Positions 18,001-25,825 of a stretch of DNA of 64,000 bases are shown here, piece by piece (positions within the stretch are counted from its first letter, which is position 1; each line of letters opens with the position of its first letter). The notes under the pieces are model-generated. The model made no database searches and was not told the DNA's origin. It worked only from the letters and a program-made list of their open reading frames with translations. Made by a program: the position numbers and the translations under genes. This DNA comes from an uncultured Candidatus Peregrinibacteria bacterium (GTDB taxonomy: Bacteria > Patescibacteriota > Gracilibacteria > Peribacterales > Peribacteraceae): NCBI GenBank assembly GCA_903825315.1, contig CAIKAD010000005.1, forward strand, positions 124,001-188,000. The letters are read 5' to 3'.

Positions 18001-18693
18001 ATCGTGGACATTTCCTTTGGCGAGCAATGCGACGACGGGAACGCGGTGAACACTGACGGATGCACGAACGGCTGCATGCTCCCACGCTGCGGCGACAGTA
18101 TTGTCAATGGCACCGACACCTGTGATCCGGGCTGGGAAACTGCTGCCTGCGACAACGATTGCACCGCCGTCGCATGCGGCGATGGCCACCTGAACACGCT
18201 TGCCGGTGAACAGTGCGATGACGGAAACGCGGTAAATGGTGATGGGTGCTCTTCGTTGTGCAAAAACGAGGTGTACTGCTGCGATATCGGGAGTGGCCTC
18301 TGCCCCACACGCATGGCACAGGATTCCTGCACCACGGGGATCTTCAATGCTAACCAGACTACCTGCATCGCCGCCTGCAACATCACGGTTCATGCGGATT
18401 TCTGCCCCGGCAACCTCGTGTGTTACGGCCATCCCGGCCGCAATGATTCCACCTACTGTACCAATCCCCCACCCTCCACCCAGTGGGATCCCAACTGGGG
18501 TTGCCCCCTCTCCGTGTCCGATCCCGGCCCGCTTGGCGACGGCAACTACACACGCTGCATCGGGGCGTACAAGTGTGCATGCCAAATGGGAGGAGGCGAG
18601 CAGAATATTGCAGCCTTCCTCCAGTGCTTCCCGCAGGGGAGCCATGATACAACCCTGCTCAATTCCTGCCTCGCCTCTTCCTGCCAACCATGA
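15028..18693 (+). CDS. Giant minor pilin fused to 14 Cys-rich DUF4215-type repeats
   Basis: 1221 residues. After about 50 variable residues comes GFIFLIGVLAVGVIAAATAASLLLLG and a pilin neck paralogous to the preceding gene. The rest is Cys-rich: I count 14 units of CGDGxxxGxEQCDDGNTxSGDGCSxxC, interleaved with at least six copies of a second module that begins YCCD or YCCN and contributes five or six further Cys. An Ig-like insert lies near residues 360-430. Extracellular disulfide-bonded stalk or tip adhesin is the likely role. The Asp/Gly-rich loops could bind calcium. The dispersed word GTAGTCCGTCCCAGGCGGAC occurs within its 5' coding region. Confidence 0.85.
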   Translation: MSLRHSRPGPTPLVRAPMDGSPSSVHLYGQYTAGVKENPLSVVRPRRTKEGFIFLIGVLAVGVIAAATAASLLLLGGAAERTAFSVEESMQAMEFARACTERGILALRKDLSYSQRLAYTWPTGSCTLQKVDGNGYENRVLCVEGRAGSVVRRLLVQVERLYPQVSIASTKEIAEPCTEETAPLDNFSSSASSTPPTLSCTCDNVVDVGTPDGQICPSEEIIATFTCNADISSSAVTINGVSATVIGMQASAQFPVSSGEGTYNYDIRVNGSIKGYCGATVTACAVCGNGIREGTEGCDGADNPTPFPCTAECRIPNYCCNATSGCQEDYTGTCIGSPVLAMCESTCPSICSLSPSTTTAQVGAPVTLTLTCNNYGYPVPLVSAEVGGTNMNLTQGENTATLDVTSITAGSMTYTANATVDPLLGTYPALSARTTVTYIQCGNGIVEASEQCDDGNTTADDGCNASCQLEYYSCSTSTGLCSIGLTPSSYSFTAATKATVAANCASTCYRCGDGVRQGSEQCDDGNTSNNDTCLNTCQNAWCGDGFQQGTEQCDNGTNNTMIYVCPYGVTSCTMCSTMCTLQQGTTSYCGDGYMDYLHGEFCDDGNTNDGDGCSSHCLLEGYTCGSCGTYHEVSSWIFNFSDAASCENYCPECGDGVKGTYEECDDGNTTSGDGCSGTCRTEAYCCDSTAKVCGGSMIAVDDCSSGLTNTNQADCNTECALCGNGIVDAGEECDDGDTIDNNSCSNSCLLPVCGDGIVSGSEQCDTRWETYYCNANCTTALCGDGITNHVRGEQCDDGNLVSSDGCDSQCRTEALCCNVTTGDCDVTLSSSCNTTPYPFTSADKASVQTTCNAACPQCGDSSKEGFEQCDDGNTTSGDGCSSTCQTEVYCCGSCNVSRPPDQCYWYDATPQACSNLCPQCGDGLVSGSEQCDDGNITSGDGCSSACQTEVYCCDRTSGTCNTRVPAWSCTTGVYNASQATCVSSCSKCGDSIVDISFGEQCDDGNAVNTDGCTNGCMLPRCGDSIVNGTDTCDPGWETAACDNDCTAVACGDGHLNTLAGEQCDDGNAVNGDGCSSLCKNEVYCCDIGSGLCPTRMAQDSCTTGIFNANQTTCIAACNITVHADFCPGNLVCYGHPGRNDSTYCTNPPPSTQWDPNWGCPLSVSDPGPLGDGNYTRCIGAYKCACQMGGGEQNIAAFLQCFPQGSHDTTLLNSCLASSCQP

Positions 18694-19325
18694 CCGTGCG
18701 TTCTCCCTTTTGCCGCCCGGCTACAACGCTCGTGGAGATCCTCGTCTTTCTGGCGGTCTTCGCAGTGGTGACGGGGCTGGTCCTCCCGCTCCTCTACAGC
18801 GCAACGGAGAACCGGCTCCTTCAGCAGACGGCGTCACTCGTGGAGCATAACGGCATGGAAGCCCTGCAAGCCCTGAGTTACCGCGCGCAAGCCGGCGAAC
18901 GGATTTTGGCTCCTCCACCCGGAACGGTGGGCGCCATTGTTACCCTCCAGACCGGCTCCGGCGTTTCCAACCCCACCATCATCGGGGTCCTCAGCGGCTC
19001 CCTTGTCGTCATCCGCCGCGCAACCAAGCAGATCCTCACGTCTCCCCAGGTGGCAGTGGAGAACTTCCGCGTGCGCAATACGTCCGCTTCACCCTCCCAA
19101 CAAAGCTTCACGGTTTCCTTCAATGTATCGCGGACCCTCCGCCTCCAGTCTTCCCACGTCTATGAGCGCCCCTTCGAGGCGCTCTTCTCCCTTTCTCCCG
19201 ACGATGCACAGAAAGGAGACTGTGACTGCCCCGCGCCTTCCTGTACGGGAAACCGCTTCATCTGGTCTATCTGCGAGAATGGCCAATGCAGTTCCGCTTC
19301 CACGCAACTCGATTGCCAGGACTAA
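18690..19325 (+). CDS. Prepilin-like protein (PilW/GspJ type)
   Basis: 211 residues. The leader MTVRSPFCRPA precedes TTLVEILVFLAVFAVVTGLVLP; Ala replaces the usual Gly before the cleavage site. The body (ENRLLQQTASLVEHNG and later GSGVSNPTIIGVLSGSLVVI) is paralogous to the next gene. The C-terminus is Cys-rich (DCDCPAPSC and CENGQC). The start overlaps the preceding stop (ATGA), so it is translationally coupled. Confidence 0.85.
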   Translation: MTVRSPFCRPATTLVEILVFLAVFAVVTGLVLPLLYSATENRLLQQTASLVEHNGMEALQALSYRAQAGERILAPPPGTVGAIVTLQTGSGVSNPTIIGVLSGSLVVIRRATKQILTSPQVAVENFRVRNTSASPSQQSFTVSFNVSRTLRLQSSHVYERPFEALFSLSPDDAQKGDCDCPAPSCTGNRFIWSICENGQCSSASTQLDCQD

Positions 19326-19352
19326 CTTTCCTATCATGACCCCCGCCCTGCC

Positions 19353-21125
19353 ATGAACCACTTGCCTCGCTCAAATTCATGGCGAACCCCCTCCCGGCCA
19401 CCCAGAAGCATGAACACAGGTTGGTTCATGCCCTGCGACACATGCGCTCCCCGTGAGCATCTCCCTCCACATTCCCGCCACGGAGCCACGCTCGTGGAGC
19501 TTCTCATTTTTATCGCCGTCTTCTCCATCACGGCTTTCACCGTGCTTCCTCTTCTTTTTAGTGCGATGGAGAACCGCCTCCTGCAGCAGACAATGTCCAA
19601 GGTGGAACAGAACGGGACACTCGTGCTCCAAACCATCGGTTACAATCTTCGGACTTCGCAGGGAATCCTTTCCCCCCTCTCCATCTCTTCCCCCACTACG
19701 GCGCGTGTCGTATCCGTAGAAATGGGCTCCGGCTCCCTTGACCCCACGATCATCGGCATCCAGAGCGGGGCACTCATCCTCATCCACCGCGCCACCAGAC
19801 AGACCATCACCGCCTCAGATGTCACTATCGACAACTTCGTCATCCGCAATACCTCCGTTGCTCCGGGCCAACAGAGCTTTTTGGTGTCTTTCCGCATTTC
19901 TCGCGCCAATCCTCTCATGCAAAAGCCCGTCTACTCCCGCACCTTCCAGACCGTCTTTACGCTCCCGCCACGCGCGGGGGCGGCAGAATCGCCCTGCTCC
20001 TGCGCAGTCCCGTACTGCGACGCAGGGGGAACTGTCTATCACTGGGAAATCTGCCAAGGCGGCGGCTGCCAGCAGGCCTCTACCTCTCTCAACTGCGCCG
20101 ATCCCAGCGGGAACTGCTGCACCAACGGTACATGTGCGGCCGGCATTTTGGAGAGCGCCTGCGTGACAGGAGGAGGCTCCTTCCGTGGAGCAAACTCCTG
20201 CACGGTTTCCAACTGCGTCGCTTCCAACACCTCCTCCCCCAGCGTCTACTGCTGCGACTCCCTGTCGCACCAGTGCGCCACGAACGGCACCGCAGAGAGT
20301 TGTGCGTCGGGCATTTACGCCCTCAACCAGACAGACTGCAACGACTCCTGTACCGTCTGCGGTGATGGATACAAGGGTGCAGCGGAGGAATGCGACGACG
20401 GGAATACCACCGCTGGTGATGGCTGCTCCGCAGACTGCACCATAGAGACACCTTCTGTTGATACATGCGGCGACGGCGCCTGCAGCGAAACCGAAACGTG
20501 CGTGAGCTGCCCAGGTGATTGCGGTGACTGCCAGACCGTCCCCGTCATTGCCACATACTGCCCCGCCACAGCCAGCTGTATACACGAATCGCAGCAGTAC
20601 CTGGGCACGGGCACTGCTGATCAATGTTCGCAACTCATGTGTCCCCGCCCCTCTCCCGATCCAACCCCGGAAAATGATGTTTGGGACTGCAACTGGGCTT
20701 GTCCCCTGACCGGCGTGGGAGGGCCGTTTGGTGATGGCGACCTGAGCCGCTGTATTTATGCATACCGATGCGCCTGTTCCGTAGGCCAGAACCAGACGGG
20801 ATCATGGAACGTTGCAAGCTTCCTCAGCTGCTACGACACCTGTATTGGGCAGGGCTATGGGCCGGACACCTGCAACCAGTACTGCAGCCAATTCCCCTAC
20901 CAATACTGCGCCCCGGGCGGAAGCAGTGCCTCAAGTACGATGAGCTCTGTGTTCAGCCTCCCCGGAGGAAGCAGTTCCTCGAGTACGATGAGTTCTACGT
21001 TCAGTATCCCTAGCGGGAGCAGCTCCTCAAGCACGATGAGCTCTGTGTTCAGCCTCCCCGGAGGAAGCAGTTCCTCGAGTACGATGAGTTCTACTTTCAG
21101 TATCTCGAGCGTGCCAGCTCCGTAG
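19353..21125 (+). CDS. Prepilin fused to Cys-rich domains with a Ser-rich tandem-repeat tail
   Basis: 590 residues. A long leader ends HSRHG before ATLVELLIFIAVFSITAFTVLP (about 49-70). The pilin part is paralogous to the 18690 protein. A Cys-rich region follows with one YCCD module, one full DUF4215-type repeat (CGDGYKGAAEECDDGNTTAGDGC), one CGDGACSETETC unit, and a domain (DGDLSRCIYAYRCAC) also found at the end of the 15028 protein. The tail has four 16-residue units like GGSSSSSTMSSVFSLP. ATG 19410 is an alternative start. Probably a surface-exposed minor pilin. The downstream DNA keeps decayed Cys-rich coding sequence. Confidence 0.83.
   Translation: MNHLPRSNSWRTPSRPPRSMNTGWFMPCDTCAPREHLPPHSRHGATLVELLIFIAVFSITAFTVLPLLFSAMENRLLQQTMSKVEQNGTLVLQTIGYNLRTSQGILSPLSISSPTTARVVSVEMGSGSLDPTIIGIQSGALILIHRATRQTITASDVTIDNFVIRNTSVAPGQQSFLVSFRISRANPLMQKPVYSRTFQTVFTLPPRAGAAESPCSCAVPYCDAGGTVYHWEICQGGGCQQASTSLNCADPSGNCCTNGTCAAGILESACVTGGGSFRGANSCTVSNCVASNTSSPSVYCCDSLSHQCATNGTAESCASGIYALNQTDCNDSCTVCGDGYKGAAEECDDGNTTAGDGCSADCTIETPSVDTCGDGACSETETCVSCPGDCGDCQTVPVIATYCPATASCIHESQQYLGTGTADQCSQLMCPRPSPDPTPENDVWDCNWACPLTGVGGPFGDGDLSRCIYAYRCACSVGQNQTGSWNVASFLSCYDTCIGQGYGPDTCNQYCSQFPYQYCAPGGSSASSTMSSVFSLPGGSSSSSTMSSTFSIPSGSSSSSTMSSVFSLPGGSSSSSTMSSTFSISSVPAP
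20916..21107 (+). repeat. Four 48-bp tandem coding repeats in a 96-bp higher-order arrangement
   Basis: Units alternate between ...MSSVFSLP and ...MSSTFSIP types, so the true period at the DNA level is 96 bases. The first and third, and second and fourth, units are closest to each other. Confidence 0.85.
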
Positions 21126-21142
21126 GGAGATGAACTCCGCTC

Positions 21143-21220
21143 GTTTGTGGCAATGGCACCTGCGACGGCGGCGCAACCTGTATGACGTACTCATAGAACT
21201 GTGACGTGTGCGGACCTTGA
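21143..21220 (+). pseudogene. Decayed Cys-rich coding remnant
   Basis: Read from 21143 the sequence gives VCGNGTCDGGATCMTYS, an in-frame TAG, then NCDVCGP and TGA. It matches the module CGDGACSETETC...CPGDCGDC inside the preceding gene, but in a different frame from that gene's end. It is a relic of a longer or second Cys-rich protein. Confidence 0.6.
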
Positions 21221-21254
21221 AGCCTTTACACCCTCCAGGGGACAAAGAATTCCA

Positions 21255-21283
21255 TGGTCAAACAGAGGTTTTTTTGCTATAAT
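21255..21283 (+). promoter_or_regulatory. Sigma70-type promoter of the histidine kinase
   Basis: TGGTCA (21255-21260), 17-base spacer, TATAAT (21278-21283) preceded by TGC. The ATG follows 14 bases after the -10. Confidence 0.75.
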
Positions 21284-21297
21284 TACAGGAAAACACT

Positions 21298-23535
21298 ATG
21301 CCAGAATCCCACGATCCGCGGCTCTTGCCAGCAGCTGGCCAAGCCCTCCTGCGACAGCTCCCCAAACAGCGGAAATCTATCCGCAGGAAGATTCTGTGGC
21401 AGTCGCTCCTCCTTTCGGGATTCACGGTAATGGTGCTCTCGCTCCTTTCCGTGATCGTCGGCCGCTCCCTCATCCAGAACCGCGTCCTCGACCAGCTCTC
21501 CTCCACGCTCACCTCGCGGGAAAACCAGCTGTCGCAGGCAATCCTCTTCGACCGCGAGCGTACGGGGCTACTTGCCGTGCAACTCGAGCAACGCCGCGAT
21601 CTCACCACACTCCACCCCGGTTCTGCCGCCGTCGGCGACCTTTGGAAGCGCCTCCACGACGAAAATATCCCCGCGCTCGGCATCACGTACTTCAATGCAC
21701 AGGGCAATGTGATCGACCATATGGGCACAGATGCCCCGTTGCCTTCTTCACCCCCCCAGGGAACCACCCTGGTCCCGGAGCTCAACCGCCGCGGCATGTG
21801 GGAGGCAACGGATATCTTCACGCCGGTACACACTGCTGATGAGAAAGTTGCAGGTATCCTTGCCGTCCGCTACGACCCTACCGCGCTCCTCGACGCCCTT
21901 GCAGATAACGGATCGCTCGGAAAAACGCAGGATCTCCTGCTCGTCCATGAGCAGGATGGCAAGGTTTCCACCTTGTACCAGGGAAACCAGGCGGCACGGA
22001 CCTTTGCCAACGACACCCCGACGGGATCATTCACCATTCCGGATGCCGTACAGGGAAAGAGCGGTATCTTTACGGGAAAAGACGAGTGGGGCGAGGAAAT
22101 CCTCGCCGCCTATCGCACCGTTCCCTCGACGGGATGGAGCATGATCCTCAAGATGGACACCGATGAGGCGCTCGCCGGATGGGACCGCTTCGTGTACACC
22201 CTCCTCGCGCTCGACGGCGTCCTCCTGGCTCTCACCACCATCTTCGGCCTCATTCTCGCTCGTGAACTCAGCGCTCCCATCCTGGACCTTGCCGGCAAGC
22301 TCAAAGTCCTACAGCCGGGGAGCTGGGCCTTCCAGCGGTCGGTACGGACGGGGGACGAAGTGGAATTCCTCGACGTGGTAGCCGAAGAGCTCACCTCCCG
22401 CCTGCGCGTCGCCTACACCCACTTGGAAGACGAAGTGAAGGCGCGCACCGAAGACCTCCGCAAGCAGTTCCTCCTCGACCGCTCGATCCTGGAACACATC
22501 GAGTACGGCGTATTCGTGACGGACGCAAACGGTGCGATCCTGGACGTAAACCCCGCCGGCGCTCGCATGCTGCAGAAGACGCGTGAGGATCTCCTTGGGA
22601 AGCCTTCGGAACAGGAATTACGCTTCTTCCGCAGACAACTACCCCTCTCGGATGGTAGCCACCCGGTAACGCAGGCTCTCCAGAAAAAGGCGCGCATCCG
22701 CCTCTTCCACAGCGACCATCTCACAGTCCTCACCGGAAAGGACATGTCCCTCCCCATCACGCTCAACGCCACGCCGCTGTTGGAAGGAGAAAGCCTCTTC
22801 GGAGCACTTGTGATTTTGGAGGACGTGCGCGAGGAAAACCGGGTAGACGAGATGAAATCGGAATTCATCACGCTCGCATCGCACCAGTTGCGCACACCGC
22901 TCGCATCCATGCGCTGGTATCTGGAACTCATGGGAGAGGAGAAGGATCCCGTCCTCTCGGAAATGCAGCAGTCCTACCTGAAGGAGATTGAAGTAGGAAC
23001 CAAACGCATGATCAACCTCCTCGATGACCTCCTGCGCATCACGCGACTGGAGGGCGAGGAGATCCGCGCCGAAAAACGCGCCTGCGAACTCCGGAAGCTG
23101 TTGCAGGATGTGTACGACGAATGGAAGCCTCTTGCGGTGGAACACGGGATGGAATTCTCCGTCAATTTGCCGCCCGATCCGGCAACGGCATTCACCGATC
23201 CTGTGCTGCTGCACCTCGTATTGCAAAACCTCTTCACGAACGCCGTAAAGTACTCTCCCAAGGGCACCCATATCACCATGAGCATTATTCCGGATGGCGG
23301 CCAGGCGGTTACCATCACGGTGACAGACAACGGCATCGGCATCCCCGAGGACGAGCAGAAGCACATCTTCGAAAAATTCTTCCGCGCCAAAAATGTGAAA
23401 AAGATCGATGCCGACGGCTCGGGGTTGGGGTTGTATCTCACGCGCAGGATTGTGGAGAACCTCGGCGGCCACATCTCCTTTAAGAGCGCAGAAGGGAAAG
23501 GCACCACGTTCACGGTGGAACTGCCGGTGCAATGA
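21298..23535 (+). CDS. Membrane sensor histidine kinase (Cache-like sensor, HAMP, PAS, HisKA, HATPase)
   Basis: 745 residues. Transmembrane helices at about 38-60 and 300-323 enclose an extracytoplasmic sensor domain of about 240 residues with a dCache-like pattern. A HAMP-like linker and coiled coil follow, then a PAS domain (about 395-490: ILEHIEYGVFVTDANGAILDVNPAG). The phospho-acceptor His529 is in ASHQLRTPLASMRW. The ATPase has the N box NLFTNAVKYSP, the G1 box DNGIGIPEDE and G2 GSGLGLYLTRRIVE. It closes the pilus cluster and may signal to the single-domain regulator at 3422, though this pairing is not proven. No receiver domain is attached. Confidence 0.93.
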   Translation: MPESHDPRLLPAAGQALLRQLPKQRKSIRRKILWQSLLLSGFTVMVLSLLSVIVGRSLIQNRVLDQLSSTLTSRENQLSQAILFDRERTGLLAVQLEQRRDLTTLHPGSAAVGDLWKRLHDENIPALGITYFNAQGNVIDHMGTDAPLPSSPPQGTTLVPELNRRGMWEATDIFTPVHTADEKVAGILAVRYDPTALLDALADNGSLGKTQDLLLVHEQDGKVSTLYQGNQAARTFANDTPTGSFTIPDAVQGKSGIFTGKDEWGEEILAAYRTVPSTGWSMILKMDTDEALAGWDRFVYTLLALDGVLLALTTIFGLILARELSAPILDLAGKLKVLQPGSWAFQRSVRTGDEVEFLDVVAEELTSRLRVAYTHLEDEVKARTEDLRKQFLLDRSILEHIEYGVFVTDANGAILDVNPAGARMLQKTREDLLGKPSEQELRFFRRQLPLSDGSHPVTQALQKKARIRLFHSDHLTVLTGKDMSLPITLNATPLLEGESLFGALVILEDVREENRVDEMKSEFITLASHQLRTPLASMRWYLELMGEEKDPVLSEMQQSYLKEIEVGTKRMINLLDDLLRITRLEGEEIRAEKRACELRKLLQDVYDEWKPLAVEHGMEFSVNLPPDPATAFTDPVLLHLVLQNLFTNAVKYSPKGTHITMSIIPDGGQAVTITVTDNGIGIPEDEQKHIFEKFFRAKNVKKIDADGSGLGLYLTRRIVENLGGHISFKSAEGKGTTFTVELPVQ

Positions 23536-23548
23536 TGCGATGTATGAA

Positions 23549-23623
23549 TGGAGCCGCTTCGGGGATTTGAACCCCGGACCTGCTCATTACAAGTGAGCTG
23601 CTCTACCACTGAGCTAAAGCGGC
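23549..23623 (-). tRNA. tRNA-Thr (anticodon TGT)
   Basis: On the minus strand the acceptor GCCGCTT pairs with AAGCGGC. The D arm has AGCTCAGTGGTAGAGC. The anticodon stem GCTCA/TGAGC encloses CTTGTAA, anticodon TGT. The T arm is CCGGGGTTCAAATCCCCG. The 3' CCA is encoded (23549-23551). It is convergent with the histidine kinase, 13 bases away. Confidence 0.95.
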
Positions 23624-23729
23624 GCGGAGGAATTATGAATTAAGAATGAAGAATTATGAAGGAAATATCATTGGCATTCCTGATTCATAACTATTGATTC
23701 TTGATGCATGCAAGAAACAAGGATTCTCA

Positions 23730-23757
23730 TTGTCAAACCTCACTAAAAAGGGATAAT
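23730..23757 (+). promoter_or_regulatory. Promoter of the RNase P RNA gene
   Basis: TTGTCA (23730-23735), 16-base spacer, GATAAT (23752-23757). The predicted start (about 23763) matches the first base of helix P1. Confidence 0.75.
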
Positions 23758-23762
23758 GGAAG

Positions 23763-24205
23763 CACTGCTCCTTCGATGATCGCCCCGCACCCTTTCGGGT
23801 CTATTCCCCATTTTAAGGCACTTGAGACGCTGCCACATGGGCTCGGAAGGGTGCGGGGAGGAACGTCCGGGCACCACTGGAACGCCATGCGGGTAACGCC
23901 CGCCCGTGCGTCATATATCCAGTAAAGACGCATGAGGACCAGTGCCACAGAGACGAGCTCCGCTTCGGCGGAGTATGAAACGCCTCGGAGTACCGAGGAT
24001 CGTGCGCTCAGCAGCACGTGCGTGCGCATGATCGGCAAACTCATGGTGGTGCAAGGAGGATTTGGGTCATGGGAATCAGCGATGGTTCCGTCGCTCCCGT
24101 CACCCCTCCGCTCGAGGACGCCAGCAATGACGCCCCCAGAGAGATGATCATCCTCGGAAGAAGTTTTCTTCCGTAGACAGAACCCGGCGTATGAAGGGGC
24201 AGTAC
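23763..24205 (+). ncRNA. rnpB: RNase P RNA (bacterial type A)
   Basis: The catalytic RNA that matures tRNA 5' ends. P1 is formed by ACTGCTCCTTC at the 5' end and GAAGGGGCAGT at the 3' end. CCCCGCACCC pairs with GGGTGCGGGG just before the conserved core GAGGAACGTCCGGGC. The 3' conserved region ACAGAACCCGGCGTAT is present at about 24178-24192. The length of about 443 nt is slightly above average. The 5' core reads GAACGTCC where most bacteria have GAAAGTCC. It has its own promoter and terminator. No protein-coding gene is supported in this stretch. Confidence 0.93.
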
Positions 24206-24208
24206 AAA

Positions 24209-24229
24209 GACGCTCGCAAGGGCGTTTTT
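24209..24229 (+). terminator. Rho-independent terminator of rnpB
   Basis: GACGCTC-GCAA-GGGCGTT forms a 7-bp stem (with G-U pairs) running into TTTG, directly after the P1 3' strand. Confidence 0.7.
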
Positions 24230-24394
24230 GTTATTGCACACTAACTGCATGTAAATTTGCTTAGCACTTCGAATACACATTTCTCCATGCAAGCCGCCAA
24301 TTCTCCGTGAGAACAGCGCCCTTTCCCAGCCCTTTCCTGCTCACTCCGCAGAATTCCCCCGGAAATTCTGCGCCATAACGCCAATCTACGAACA

Positions 24395-24423
24395 TTGCTT
24401 CTTCGGCTCCCCTTTGCCACAAT
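24395..24423 (+). promoter_or_regulatory. Leaderless-type promoter of the sugar transferase gene
   Basis: TTGCTT (24395-24400), 17-base spacer, CACAAT (24418-24423) preceded by TGC. The ATG at 24431 is eight bases from the last -10 base, so the transcript should start at or next to the start codon. Confidence 0.65.
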
Positions 24424-24430
24424 CTTTCTC

Positions 24431-25825
24431 ATGAAGAAGTCCGAAGCGATGTTCGGCCTGGCCCGCATCCCATCGGACTTCCTTGCCGTATGCGCGGCGT
24501 TACTGCTTGCGTACCGCCTGCGCGAAGCGAACATCGACCTCATCCCCTTTCGGCAGTTCCTGGAGCCGTCGCGCACGCTTCCCACGCTGGAATACTTTGT
24601 CTCCAGCTTCGTGCTGCCGTGGACGATTCTCTTCGTCCTCATCGCCGCCGCCCTCGGACTGTATGCACTGCGCTCCACCATGAGCGCCTGGGCGGAGCTG
24701 GGACGCGTGGTTATTGCCACGTTCCTCTGGGTCGCCGTGGTCAACGCATGGTTCTTCCTGGTGCTGCACCAACTCTTCTTCTCGCGCATCCTGCTCTTCC
24801 ATGCCATCGCCTTCGTAATCCTCTTCTCCGCCATTGTCCGCGCTTCGCTTATTGTGCTCCAGCGCTCATTCCTCCGGAGTGGCATCGGCCGTATTCTCGT
24901 CGTTTCGCTGGGAGCCCAGCCTATTGCGGCGGCAGCCAAAGCGATTCTCACCGGCGACATCCACTACCATTACCTCGGCCATCTCGCGGACTGTGAAGCG
25001 CTCAAGCGGGTCATGCGCACCCAAGTGATCGACCTCGTCCTGCAGACGGATCCCGATCCAACGGCGACGGAGACCACCGGGTTGATTGATTTCTGCCGCA
25101 GCCACCACGTGGGCTACGCATTCCTCCCGCCCGTACTCGCAGACGTTCCGCACCAGCTCCAAGTGGAACGCCTCGGTGAGGTACCGCTCGTCCGCTTCCA
25201 ACCCACGCCGCTTGACGGTTGGGGACGCGTCGGCAAGCGCCTCTTCGACATCCTTGCAGGAACCATTCTGCTCATTACCCTTTCGCCGATCCTCCTCATC
25301 CTTGCGCTTGGCGTCCTTGTCACAAGCGGCTGGCCAATCTTGTACATCTCAACACGCGTTGGCGACCAGGGCCGCCGTATGATTTCCACCCTCAAATTCC
25401 GCACTATGGTCCGCAACGCCGATGCGCTCAAGAGTCAGCTCCTCGCGCAGAACAACCGCAGCGACGGCCCGCTCTTTAAAATGAAGGATGACCCGCGTGT
25501 CACGCGGTTTGGCAAATTCCTCCGCCGCTGGACACTGGACGAGCTCCCTCAACTCTTCAACGTGGTTTGGGGCAGCATGTCTCTCGTCGGCCCGCGCCCC
25601 CACTTGCCCATCGAAGTGCAGAAGTACTCCATGGAGCAGCGCCGCGTCTTTGCGGTCAAACCGGGAATGACCGGCTTCGCCCAAGTGTCCGGACGTTCCG
25701 ACCTCTCCTTTGACGAGGAAGCCCACCTCGATCTCCGCTACATCGAAGAATGGTCCGTCCTCCTCGATTTGTGGATCCTCTGGAGGACAATTTTTACGGT
25801 GCTCAGCGGGAAGGGGGCGGATTGA
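24431..25825 (+). CDS. Polyprenyl-phosphate sugar-1-phosphate transferase (WbaP/EpsL-like initiating transferase)
   Basis: Transfers a sugar phosphate from a nucleotide sugar to undecaprenyl phosphate, the first membrane step of surface polysaccharide synthesis. Four membrane helices (about residues 15-145), a nucleotide-binding-like middle domain, then the catalytic bacterial sugar transferase domain. This begins KRLFDILAGTILLITLSPIL, with LKFRTMV, WTLDELPQLFNVVWGSMS and VGPRP. 464 residues, normal for the family. The start MKKSEAMFG at 24431 is chosen because the promoter overlaps an in-frame upstream ATG (24395). The last 23 bases overlap the convergent GNAT gene. Confidence 0.9.
   Translation: MKKSEAMFGLARIPSDFLAVCAALLLAYRLREANIDLIPFRQFLEPSRTLPTLEYFVSSFVLPWTILFVLIAAALGLYALRSTMSAWAELGRVVIATFLWVAVVNAWFFLVLHQLFFSRILLFHAIAFVILFSAIVRASLIVLQRSFLRSGIGRILVVSLGAQPIAAAAKAILTGDIHYHYLGHLADCEALKRVMRTQVIDLVLQTDPDPTATETTGLIDFCRSHHVGYAFLPPVLADVPHQLQVERLGEVPLVRFQPTPLDGWGRVGKRLFDILAGTILLITLSPILLILALGVLVTSGWPILYISTRVGDQGRRMISTLKFRTMVRNADALKSQLLAQNNRSDGPLFKMKDDPRVTRFGKFLRRWTLDELPQLFNVVWGSMSLVGPRPHLPIEVQKYSMEQRRVFAVKPGMTGFAQVSGRSDLSFDEEAHLDLRYIEEWSVLLDLWILWRTIFTVLSGKGAD

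Noticed and set aside
23640-24240. Small open frames overlapping the RNase P RNA
   Set aside because: The RNA is defined by conserved core and P1 pairing, with its own promoter and terminator.
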